Shown here: positions 8,734-15,766 of the stretch, piece by piece
How positions within the stretch are numbered: position 1 is the stretch's first letter
How the letters are laid out: every line of letters starts with the position of its first letter
Assembly: GCA_029227635.1 (NCBI GenBank)
Contig: JAQYAH010000048.1
Span: forward strand, 1-35,133
Direction of reading: 5' to 3'
Origin: Clostridiales bacterium
GTDB lineage: Bacteria > Bacillota > Clostridia > Lachnospirales > Lachnospiraceae
DNA: 35,133 bases
Position numbers and translations under genes: made by a program
Notes under the pieces: model-generated
Databases searched by the model: none
Seen by the model: the letters and a program-made list of their open reading frames with translations, nothing else
Told to the model about the DNA's origin: nothing

Positions 8734-9510
8734 TTATCTGTCAGTGCACAAAAGCACCTCGTCCAAAGAAATGTGTCCCCCGAAAGTGTCCATGGCACTT
8801 CCAATGGTCACGTCGATCCGGCCTCCGGAAACCTGTCTGAAACGTTCCAAGTCCCGAAGACTTCCGATACCTCCGGCATAAGTCACCGGACATCCCTGAA
8901 ATTCAGATAAGAGTCTTACCAGCCCTTCATCCATTCCCGAGGACTTTCCCTCCACATCAACGCCGTGGATCAGGAATTCACAGCAATATTCTGAGAGTTC
9001 CTCCATCTTATCTCTGGTAAGTACCACGTCGGTAAAAGTCTGCCACCGATCCGTCACCACGTACCACTTATCCTCAAGGCGTCGGCAGCTGAGATCGAAG
9101 ATCACGTGTTCCCGGCCGTAGATCTCTTTGACCTGTCTCACCCTGTCCATGTCAAGTCGTCCTTCCGAAAAAAGGAAGGAGGTAAATATCAGGGCATAGG
9201 CTCCCCCATTCAGAAATTCCCGGCCGTTACTGAGGTTCATGCCTCCTCCCACCGAGAGTCCTCCGGGATAGGCCGAAAGTGCCAAAAGTGCCTGTCGTTT
9301 GGTCTCCTCGTAGAATTCCGAGGTGGCGGGATTCAAAAGGATCACATGTCCTCCTTTGATTCCCCGGTTCCTGTATATTTTTGCAAACTCATCAGCATCC
9401 CGGGCGGCCACGAAATTCTCTTTGGCCTCATCCCCCTCATCTCTGAGGCTTCCCCCGACGATCTGCTTTACTTTTCCATTGTGAATATCGATACAGGGAC
9501 GAAATCTCAT
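8734..9510 (-). CDS. hisA: Eukaryote-type HisA, ProFAR isomerase
   Basis: Predicted phosphoribosylformimino-AICAR-phosphate isomerase (histidine pathway, fourth step), a TIM barrel of 258 residues. The N-terminus PCIDIHNGKVKQIVGG (5-20) and motifs such as HVILLNP and TYAGGIGSL match the fungal/plant HIS6 branch rather than the usual bacterial HisA, which normally begins with a PAIDL-type motif. This type is also known in some Lachnospiraceae. The first catalytic aspartate corresponds to the D of CIDIH, and a second conserved aspartate lies in the SCRRLEDKW to DVVLTRD part. It starts 9 nt after the dapB stop with only a weak GGGG/AGGG ribosome site, so it is probably translated with the dap operon. 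No other his gene lies in the window. Confidence 0.85.
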   Translation of the reverse strand: MRFRPCIDIHNGKVKQIVGGSLRDEGDEAKENFVAARDADEFAKIYRNRGIKGGHVILLNPATSEFYEETKRQALLALSAYPGGLSVGGGMNLSNGREFLNGGAYALIFTSFLFSEGRLDMDRVRQVKEIYGREHVIFDLSCRRLEDKWYVVTDRWQTFTDVVLTRDKMEELSEYCCEFLIHGVDVEGKSSGMDEGLVRLLSEFQGCPVTYAGGIGSLRDLERFRQVSGGRIDVTIGSAMDTFGGHISLDEVLLCTDR

Positions 9511-9519
9511 ACCCTGCCC

Positions 9520-10275
9520 CTAGCCGATCACCTGGCTCATATCGTAGAGACCGGGCTCTTTTCCTGCGAGGAATTTGGCTGCCTCAACAGCGCCTTTTGC
9601 AAAGATCGCCTTGGAATTAGCGGTATGGCGGAACTCGATGACCTCGTCCTGGCCCGCAAAGATCACCTCGTGATCGCCTACAATATTGCCGCCTCTTACC
9701 GCCACGATACCGATCTCCTTGCGCTCTCTTTTCTTTCTGTCCTTGCTGCGGTCGAAGTTGTAGGGAAATCTCTCCTCAAGGCCCTCATTTACCGCATCTG
9801 CCAGAGCAATAGCGGTACCGCTGGGAGCATCCAGCTTCTGGTTGTGGTGGCGCTCCACGATCTCAATGTCAAAACCTGCGGGAGAGAGTACCTGGGCTGC
9901 CTGCTTAAGAAGCTTGGACAAAAGGTTGATTCCCAGAGACATGTTAGCGGAACGAAGAATGGGGATGACCTTTGAGGTTTCCTCCACTTTGGCAAGCTGT
10001 TCCTCTGAAAGTCCTGTTGTGCAGAGAACCAGAGGGAGTTTTTTTGCTGCGCAGTCCTCGAGGAGCTTATCTACTGCTTTGGATGTGGAAAAGTCGATCA
10101 CAACATCACCGCAGGTCTCGCACTCCCCAACGGAAGTGTAGAAATCAAAATCGATGTCCTCAGCTTTTGCGATGTCAACACCTGCTGCCATCACACAATC
10201 CGGGTCACTGTTTACAATATCCGCAACGACATGACCCATCTTGCCGCTGCATCCGTGCATGATTACTTTTACCAT
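9520..10275 (-). CDS. dapB: 4-hydroxy-tetrahydrodipicolinate reductase
   Basis: NAD(P)H-dependent reductase of the lysine/diaminopimelate pathway, acting directly after DapA. The 251-residue protein has the nucleotide-binding motif GCSGKMG (8-14) and the catalytic signature ERHHNQKLDAPSGTA (141-155) with the proton-donor histidine pair and the substrate-binding lysine. The ATG at 10275 has GGAGG 7 nt upstream; an upstream in-frame extension would run through a terminator hairpin and is rejected. dapA lies 69 nt upstream, separated by a strong stem-loop with a T-run, so dapB expression should depend on readthrough. hisA follows closely. Confidence 0.96.
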   Translation of the reverse strand: MVKVIMHGCSGKMGHVVADIVNSDPDCVMAAGVDIAKAEDIDFDFYTSVGECETCGDVVIDFSTSKAVDKLLEDCAAKKLPLVLCTTGLSEEQLAKVEETSKVIPILRSANMSLGINLLSKLLKQAAQVLSPAGFDIEIVERHHNQKLDAPSGTAIALADAVNEGLEERFPYNFDRSKDRKKRERKEIGIVAVRGGNIVGDHEVIFAGQDEVIEFRHTANSKAIFAKGAVEAAKFLAGKEPGLYDMSQVIG

Positions 10276-10290
10276 GGTTTTCCTCCGTTC

Positions 10291-10326
10291 AAAAAACAAA
10301 GCGGGACCGAACTGATCCGGTCCCGC
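10291..10326 (-). terminator. Intercistronic terminator between dapA and dapB
   Basis: On the minus strand GCGGGACCG and CGGTCCCGC form a perfect 9-bp GC-rich stem with an 8-nt loop, followed by TTTGTTTTTT. The T-run ends 4 nt before the GGAGG of dapB. Such placement suggests partial termination or a 3'-end-stabilising hairpin between the two cistrons. Confidence 0.88.
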
Positions 10327-10344
10327 AATTTCAATCCTTATCAA

Positions 10345-11235
10345 TTATTTAAGTGCAATACCGTAATCTCTCATTGCCTTAGCAAGGTTAGCTGCGTGAG
10401 CCTCCTCCATCTCTGTAAGAGGAAGACGAAGAGGGCCTGCGGCAAATCCCATAAGGTTCAAAGCCTTCTTTACGGGAATCGGGTTAACTTCACAGAAAAG
10501 CTGTGCAACCAGAGGTCCGGCAGCGTGCTGAAGCTCTGCACTTCGCATCACATCTCCGTCAAAGAATGCCTGGCAGATCTCGTGTGTCTCCCTGGGTGCG
10601 ATATTGGAAAGCACGGAGATTACTCCCTTGCCTCCAAGTGCCAGGATGGGAACGATCTGATCATCGTTTCCGGAGTAGAGATCGATGTCCCCCTGAGTGA
10701 GTTCCATGAGCTTCTCCACCTGTGAAATGTTGCCGCTTGCTTCCTTGATTCCCACGATGTTGTCCACTTCCTTAATCAGCTTCGCAGCGGTTTCGGGCTG
10801 GATGTTGCAGCCGGTACGGCTGGGAACATTGTACATGATGATGGGAATATCGATTGCAGAAGCAATAGTTGAATAGTGCTTAACAAGTCCGTTCTGTGTA
10901 GCCTTGTTGTAGTAGGGAGTTACAAGGAGAACGCCGTCAGCGCCGTCCTTCTCTGCCTCCCGGCTGAGTTCCACTGCTGTTCTTGTGCAGTTTGAGCCGG
11001 TTCCTGCAATTACGGGCACGCGCTTATTCACATAATCACAGGTGAACTTAACGCACTCGCTGTGCTCCGCCTCTGTCATGGTTGCAGACTCGCCTGTGGT
11101 ACCACAGATGATGATACTGTCAGTGCCGTTGTCGATCTGGAAATCAATAAGTCTGCCGAGTTCTTCGTAATTGATTGATTCGTCTTCGTTAAACGGTGTG
11201 GCGATAGCTACACCTGCTCCTTTAAATATTGCCAT
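10345..11235 (-). CDS. dapA: 4-hydroxy-tetrahydrodipicolinate synthase
   Basis: Condenses pyruvate with aspartate semialdehyde, the committed step of lysine and diaminopimelate synthesis. The 296-residue TIM barrel has GTTGES (45-50), the catalytic tyrosine Y135 and R140 in IIMYNVPSRTG, and the Schiff-base lysine K164 in GIKEASGN. The ATG has AAGGAGG 7 nt upstream. It is the first gene after a lysine riboswitch and its terminator, so lysine should repress it. It competes with hom in the same window for aspartate semialdehyde. Confidence 0.97.
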   Translation of the reverse strand: MAIFKGAGVAIATPFNEDESINYEELGRLIDFQIDNGTDSIIICGTTGESATMTEAEHSECVKFTCDYVNKRVPVIAGTGSNCTRTAVELSREAEKDGADGVLLVTPYYNKATQNGLVKHYSTIASAIDIPIIMYNVPSRTGCNIQPETAAKLIKEVDNIVGIKEASGNISQVEKLMELTQGDIDLYSGNDDQIVPILALGGKGVISVLSNIAPRETHEICQAFFDGDVMRSAELQHAAGPLVAQLFCEVNPIPVKKALNLMGFAAGPLRLPLTEMEEAHAANLAKAMRDYGIALK

Positions 11236-11265
11236 TAGATCCTCCTTATCAATCCGGTATTTGAC

Positions 11266-11297
11266 AAAAAAATTGAGACACCGGATGAGGCTGTCTC
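11266..11297 (-). terminator. Riboswitch-controlled terminator before dapA
   Basis: On the minus strand GAGACA (11297-11292) pairs with TGTCTC (11280-11275), followed by AATTTTTTT. It lies between the L-box aptamer and the dapA ribosome binding site, as expected for a transcriptional off-switch. Confidence 0.85.
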
Positions 11298-11345
11298 TAC
11301 TATTACAAACTACTAATACTATTAATCAAGAATAATATAGCATGT

Positions 11346-11510
11346 GATAGCGCCCCACCATTCGATGACAGTCACAGAATTATTCACCCTGTGCCCAGGT
11401 AAGAAAGCCTTCAGATCGGCATTCCCCTTCGGCGTTCTTCCCTTTCCTTAATCTTCACCTGCCATCTGATGCATCCGCATAAGTACTCTTGAATAAACGC
11501 AACCTCTATC
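11346..11510 (-). promoter_or_regulatory. Lysine riboswitch (L box) for dapA-dapB
   Basis: On the minus strand the 165-nt leader begins GATAGAGGTTGCG and ends GGGGCGCTATC, so GATAG and CTATC close helix P1. Between them are L-box hallmarks: AAGAGTA, GGTGAAGATTAAGG, AAGGGAAGAACGCCGAAG and GACTGTCATCGAATGG. These match known lysine aptamers such as the one upstream of lysC. A terminator follows about 50 nt downstream, so bound lysine should stop transcription of dapA and the genes behind it. Class assignment rests on recognised motifs; a covariance search was not run. Confidence 0.93.
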
Positions 11511-11531
11511 TACATTTCAATTTCACCGATA

Positions 11532-11560
11532 ATATTACTACTTCTCATTATCGATGTCAA
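11532..11560 (-). promoter_or_regulatory. Sigma-A promoter for the lysine riboswitch-dap operon
   Basis: On the minus strand a consensus TTGACA (11560-11555) and TAATAT (11537-11532) are separated by 17 nt, directly after the aroE stop and about 15-20 nt before the aptamer. Confidence 0.85.
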
Positions 11561-11568
11561 TTAACTGA

Positions 11569-12429
11569 TTATAAAACTTTGAGTACCGCTTCCACCGGCA
11601 TAAGACTTCCGGTCCAAAGCCTGAAGGCCTCCGCCCCCTGGTAAAGCAGCATATACTTGCCGCCCACAACAGGACAGCCTCTGCTTTCAGCCATGGATAG
11701 GAGCTTTGTCCTCTCCGGATGGTAGATACAATCCGCCACCACCGTTCCGGGACGCAGCATTTCCGGATCCTCAATAAGACACTTATCGGTATCGGGAGCC
11801 ATTCCCACATTTGTGGCGTTGACTAAAAGATCGCAATCGGAAAGTTCCCGGCGCATCTCCTCCTCAGTGTAATCGTGGATCTCAATAATGCAACCCGTGC
11901 GAGACCGGATCTCCTCTGCAATATCGAGAAGTCTTGGCATAAACCGGCTGGTCTTTCTGCAAAAGACACTGATCTGCCTCATTCCATCAAGGGCTCCCTG
12001 AGCCAGAATCGCCACCGCGGCGCCTCCGGCGCCAAAAAGGACCATTTTGATGCCGGAAACCGAAATGTTTGCCTGAGTTCTTACCGCCTCCATGAGGCCG
12101 TAACCATCGGTGATGTGTCCAAAAAGCCTTCCATCCGACTCGATAACCACCGTGTTAACCGACTTCAGGATCTGAGCCGCATCGGAGAGCTCGTCACAGA
12201 GCTCCACAACATCGTTCTTCAGGGGCATGGTGAGATTAAAGCCTCTTGCCCCGAGAGTCTTAAGCCCTTCCACCGCGCTTCTAAGATCAACTCTGTCCAC
12301 ATCAAAAGCAAGATACCGGTAGTCCAATCCCAGCTTCTCAAAAGACGTATTGTGAATTGCCGGGGATTTTGAATGTTCCACCGGGTGTCCCAATAGACAG
12401 ATAAGTTTAGTTCTTCCGCTGATCTCCAC
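11569..12429 (-). CDS. aroE: Shikimate dehydrogenase
   Basis: NADPH-dependent reduction of 3-dehydroshikimate to shikimate (aromatic amino-acid pathway). The 286-residue protein shows the substrate-binding HSKSPAIHN (about 19-27), the catalytic lysine K71 in LTMPLKND, and the NADP-binding LFGAGGAAVAI (about 131-141). The GTG start has GAGG 6 nt upstream and lies 14 nt after the stop of the adenosyltransferase gene, so both are probably transcribed from the promoter at about 13.0 kb. The dap operon promoter begins immediately after the aroE stop. Confidence 0.94.
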   Translation of the reverse strand: MEISGRTKLICLLGHPVEHSKSPAIHNTSFEKLGLDYRYLAFDVDRVDLRSAVEGLKTLGARGFNLTMPLKNDVVELCDELSDAAQILKSVNTVVIESDGRLFGHITDGYGLMEAVRTQANISVSGIKMVLFGAGGAAVAILAQGALDGMRQISVFCRKTSRFMPRLLDIAEEIRSRTGCIIEIHDYTEEEMRRELSDCDLLVNATNVGMAPDTDKCLIEDPEMLRPGTVVADCIYHPERTKLLSMAESRGCPVVGGKYMLLYQGAEAFRLWTGSLMPVEAVLKVL

Positions 12430-12443
12430 GCTTCACCTCAAAA

Positions 12444-12941
12444 TTACATATTCTTCTCTTTGTTAATGGAGTAGACCACATCGATCATTCCATCAACCTC
12501 ATGACTTCTTGACTTGCCGGTCAGGATGATACCTGTCTCCGGCTGCTTGCACCTGAGCAGATTTGCCAGCTCTGCTTCGGAGATGATTCCATACTCCACA
12601 AGTCCCATGACCTCATCGAGAACCATAAGGTCGCAATCTCCGGTCATGAGTACCTTTCTCGCATAGGCAAGGCCGTTTCTCATGTCTCCCGCTGACTCTG
12701 CCTTGTCCCCCTCAGAGAGCTGTTCAAAGTGCTCCAGATTCTTCTCAAACTGAAAAACTTTGATCTCCGGCTCCAATCTTGACATAAATTCCGACCTGTG
12801 GGGATCATACTGCTTCAAAAACCTCATGATAACGACTTCTCCGCCATCCGCAGCCACCCTGAGTGCTCTGCCGTACGCAGCCGAAGTCTTACCGTAGCCG
12901 TCACCGCAGTAAAGTTCAATCAATCCTCTGTTAGTATCCAT
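12444..12941 (-). CDS. CobA/CobO/BtuR-type corrinoid adenosyltransferase
   Basis: Predicted ATP:cob(I)alamin (corrinoid) adenosyltransferase of the CobA family, 165 residues, close to the family length. The P-loop is GDGYGKTS (13-20) where the canonical form is GNGKGKTT, and a Walker B-like LMVLDEVM lies near 107-114. No other cobalamin gene is nearby. Lachnospiraceae often carry several CobA-like paralogues, so a role in corrinoid salvage is likely but not proven, and the variant P-loop leaves some doubt. The ATG has AGAGGG about 6 nt upstream. A small GGGTC/GACCC hairpin lies in the short leader. aroE follows. Confidence 0.82.
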   Translation of the reverse strand: MDTNRGLIELYCGDGYGKTSAAYGRALRVAADGGEVVIMRFLKQYDPHRSEFMSRLEPEIKVFQFEKNLEHFEQLSEGDKAESAGDMRNGLAYARKVLMTGDCDLMVLDEVMGLVEYGIISEAELANLLRCKQPETGIILTGKSRSHEVDGMIDVVYSINKEKNM

Positions 12942-12994
12942 ATTTTCCCTCTAATAAAATCGGGTCAAAAGACCCCAATTTCCAAATTATCTTG

Positions 12995-13023
12995 ATATTA
13001 GCACAGGGTATTTTTTTTTACAA
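12995..13023 (-). promoter_or_regulatory. Sigma-A promoter for the adenosyltransferase-aroE unit
   Basis: On the minus strand TTGTAA (13023-13018) and TAATAT (13000-12995) are 17 nt apart, with TGC giving an extended -10. It stands back to back with the typA promoter. Confidence 0.7.
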
Positions 13024-13033
13024 TCATTTACGA

Positions 13034-13062
13034 TTGCAAAGCTTAATTATTAAGATTATACT
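13034..13062 (+). promoter_or_regulatory. Sigma-A promoter for typA
   Basis: TTGCAA (13034-13039) and TATACT (13057-13062) with a 17-nt spacer, about 44 nt before the typA start. Confidence 0.72.
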
Positions 13063-13105
13063 AAGGTTTTGGTACGAAAAATATGAGTTTGTAAAAGAGG
13101 AATAT

Positions 13106-14938
13106 ATGAACACTATCAGAGAAGACATCAGAAACATTGCTATCATTGCCCACGTCGATCACGGCAAGACAACTCTTGTGGATCAGCTGCTGCGCCAGAG
13201 TGGAGTGTTCAGAGCTAATCAGGAAATTGCAGAGCGGGTAATGGACTCCAACGATATCGAGAGAGAGCGTGGAATCACTATCCTCTCCAAAAATACCGCC
13301 GTGACCTACAAAGACACTAAGATCAACATCATCGACACCCCGGGCCATGCCGATTTCGGCGGAGAAGTGGAACGTGTCCTCAAGATGGTGGATGGAGTTG
13401 TTCTGGTGGTGGACGCTTTTGAAGGCGCCATGCCTCAGACCCGTTTCGTTCTGAGAAAAGCACTGGAGCTGAAACTCCCGGTAGTGGTCTGCATCAACAA
13501 GATCGATCGTCCCGAGGCGAGAGCCGAGGAGGTGATCGACGAGGTTCTGGAGCTTTTCCTGGATCTTGAAGCCGATGATGCTCAGCTTGACTGTCCTTTT
13601 GTCTTCGCCTCCGCCAAGGAAGGCACTGCCTCACTGGACCCCGATGTGAGGGGCAAGGACATTTCTCCTCTTTTTGAAACCATCCTCGAATATATCCCTG
13701 CCCCCAAAGGCGACGTTGAGGCTCCCACTCAGGTTCTCATCAGCACCATCGATTACAACGAATATGTTGGCCGTATCGGGGTGGGCAAGGTTTCTGCCGG
13801 CAAGATCAGCGTCAACCAGGAGGCGGTGATCGTAAACGCCCACGATCCCGAGAAACTTCAGAAAGTCAAGATCGGTAAGCTCTACGAGTTTGAGGGTCTT
13901 GAGAAAAAGGAAGTGACCGAGGCTTCCATGGGTTCCATTGTGGCCATCTCCGGCATTTCGGATATCCACATCGGGGACACCATCTGTGATGTATCCTCCC
14001 CGGACCCCATTCCTTTTCAGAAGATTTCAGAACCCACCATCTCCATGGACTTCTGCGTAAACGACAGTCCTTTTGCAGGTCAGGACGGCAAGTATGTGAC
14101 TTCAAGACACCTAAGAGCCCGGCTTTTCAGGGAGCTCAACACCGATGTCAGCCTCCGGGTGGAAGACACCGATTCCACCGACTGCTTTAAAGTATCCGGC
14201 CGTGGAGAACTTCACCTCTCAGTTCTCATTGAGAACATGCGAAGAGAGGGTTATGAGTTTGCGGTCAGCAAGGCCGAGGTTCTTTACAAAAAAGACGAGA
14301 AGGGCAAGCTTTTAGAGCCCATGGAGAAGTTATACATCGATGTTCCCGAGGCTTACTCCGGAGCGGTTATCGAGAAGCTCAGCCAGAGAAAAGGCGAGCT
14401 CCAGCTCATGAGCGTTTCCCAGAGCGGAGACAATCACCTGGAATTTCTCATCCCCTCCCGGGGACTTATCGGCTACCGGGGAGATTTTCTCACCGATACC
14501 CGGGGCAACGGAATAATGAACACCTCCTTTGAGGGATACGCCCCCTACAGAGGAGACATAAACTATCGTCAGCAAGGCTCCCTCATCGCTTTTGAGACCG
14601 GAGAATCTGTAACCTACGGACTTTTCAATGCCCAGGACAGAGGTACCCTTTTCATCGGTCCCGGTGAGAAGGTTTATGCCGGCATGGTCATCGGCGAGAA
14701 CGCTAAGGACGACGATATCGAGCTCAATGTTTGCAAGACCAAGCACCTGACCAACACCCGCTCATCCAGCGCCGACGAGGCCTTAAAGCTCACCCCGCCC
14801 AGGATCTTAAGCCTTGAACAGGCCCTGGACTACATCAACACCGACGAGCTTTTGGAGGTGACTCCCCATCACCTGAGACTTCGCAAGAAGATCCTGGATC
14901 AGAGGCTTCGCAAGCGGGCTGCTTTTGCCAAAAAATAA
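13106..14938 (+). CDS. typA: Ribosome-associated GTPase TypA/BipA
   Basis: Translational GTPase of the EF-G/LepA family, 610 residues, that binds ribosomes and aids assembly or stress adaptation. The G motifs are clear: AHVDHGKTT (15-23), DTPGH (77-81), NKID (131-134) and ASAKEG. Domain II, the EF-G-like domains III and V, and the TypA-specific C-terminal domain (ending in a basic [11 protein letters not shown] tail) follow in order. The ATG at 13106 has AAAGAGG 7 nt upstream; an open extension back to 12992 passes through the promoter region and is rejected. A strong intrinsic terminator follows 17 nt after the stop. Confidence 0.97.
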   Translation: MNTIREDIRNIAIIAHVDHGKTTLVDQLLRQSGVFRANQEIAERVMDSNDIERERGITILSKNTAVTYKDTKINIIDTPGHADFGGEVERVLKMVDGVVLVVDAFEGAMPQTRFVLRKALELKLPVVVCINKIDRPEARAEEVIDEVLELFLDLEADDAQLDCPFVFASAKEGTASLDPDVRGKDISPLFETILEYIPAPKGDVEAPTQVLISTIDYNEYVGRIGVGKVSAGKISVNQEAVIVNAHDPEKLQKVKIGKLYEFEGLEKKEVTEASMGSIVAISGISDIHIGDTICDVSSPDPIPFQKISEPTISMDFCVNDSPFAGQDGKYVTSRHLRARLFRELNTDVSLRVEDTDSTDCFKVSGRGELHLSVLIENMRREGYEFAVSKAEVLYKKDEKGKLLEPMEKLYIDVPEAYSGAVIEKLSQRKGELQLMSVSQSGDNHLEFLIPSRGLIGYRGDFLTDTRGNGIMNTSFEGYAPYRGDINYRQQGSLIAFETGESVTYGLFNAQDRGTLFIGPGEKVYAGMVIGENAKDDDIELNVCKTKHLTNTRSSSADEALKLTPPRILSLEQALDYINTDELLEVTPHHLRLRKKILDQRLRKRAAFAKK

Positions 14939-14955
14939 AACTCACTGAAATTCAA

Positions 14956-14991
14956 CGGACCGAAGGCTACAAAACCTTCGGTCCGTTTTTT
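14956..14991 (+). terminator. typA terminator, overlapping the yigZ 3' coding end
   Basis: CGGACCGAAGG and CCTTCGGTCCG form a perfect 11-bp stem with an 8-nt loop and then TTTTTTG. On the opposite strand the same bases encode the last residues of YigZ (NGPKVL) and its stop. Confidence 0.93.
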
Positions 14992-15617
14992 GTCTCAATA
15001 TATGCTACTTCCATACCTTCACCAAGGGTAATCCGACCGCCGCTCTCCTCCGTCAAGAGCTCCCGGATCCGGCTTTCATCCTTAGCAGGTATCAAAAGAG
15101 TCAGCTCCACCTTATCGGTATAACCGGTGTCCAGTGTGGTCACCTGATTCTCTCTGAGAAGGTATTCCAGCTTTCCAAGATCAGTGTACTCCACTACCGT
15201 TTCTGCCATAATTCCTTTCATCTTTTCAGAGATACCGGCATTCTCCACCGCGTCTTTGGCCGCGCCGCCGTAGGCTCTGATCAGTCCTCCGGTGCCAAGA
15301 AGGGTTCCTCCGAAATACCGGGTCACCACCAGACAGGCATTGTGGAGCCCCGCTCCTTTAAGAACATCCAGCACCGGCTTTCCTCCGGTACCGCTTGGCT
15401 CGCCGTCATCGCTGGCTCTCACGATCTCATCCCGCTCTCCGATAACATAGGCAAAAACATGATGCCGCGCATCCCAGTGCTTCTTCCGGATCTGATTTAT
15501 TCTCTGAAGGGCTTCCTCCTCGTTTTCCACGGCAAAAACCACGGAGAGAAACTTGGATCTTTTCTCTTCGAGAAAGCCTTCTCCTTCATCTACTACGATT
15601 CTGTATACTTCTTCCAC
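14967..15617 (-). CDS. yigZ: YigZ/IMPACT-family protein
   Basis: Member of the UPF0029/IMPACT family, 216 residues from the favoured GTG start. The N-terminal domain has the family signature around DDGEPSGTGGKPVLDVL (about 68-84) and RYFGGTLLGTGGL (about 100-112); the C-terminal ferredoxin-like DUF1949 domain follows. Eukaryotic IMPACT is linked to control of translation under amino-acid stress; the bacterial role is unclear. The GTG at 15617 has GGAG 8 nt upstream, better than an earlier GTG at 15626 that overlaps this site. The gene converges on typA, and its last codons form one arm of the typA terminator. Confidence 0.9.
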   Translation of the reverse strand: MEEVYRIVVDEGEGFLEEKRSKFLSVVFAVENEEEALQRINQIRKKHWDARHHVFAYVIGERDEIVRASDDGEPSGTGGKPVLDVLKGAGLHNACLVVTRYFGGTLLGTGGLIRAYGGAAKDAVENAGISEKMKGIMAETVVEYTDLGKLEYLLRENQVTTLDTGYTDKVELTLLIPAKDESRIRELLTEESGGRITLGEGMEVAYIETKNGPKVL

Positions 15618-15710
15618 CTGAAACACTCCGTTTTTATCAAAATTTTCGCATCAACATCTTACAATATTCTTACATTATAATAAAGCAAAAATTAAAACTG
15701 CCTTAATATT

Positions 15711-15739
15711 CTTTATTTATCAGCCGTTTCTGCTATAAT
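15711..15739 (+). promoter_or_regulatory. Extended -10 promoter for the penicillin-binding protein gene
   Basis: A consensus TGCTATAAT (-10 at 15734-15739) with a weak -35 CTTTAT at 15711 (17-nt spacer), 28 nt before the start codon. Confidence 0.65.
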
Positions 15740-15766
15740 ATAATGTACGAAAAAAGGAGGTTTGTT

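Noticed and set aside
9106-9975. A 289-codon plus-strand frame opposite hisA and dapB
   Set aside because: It spans two unrelated conserved genes in antisense and shows no family motif.
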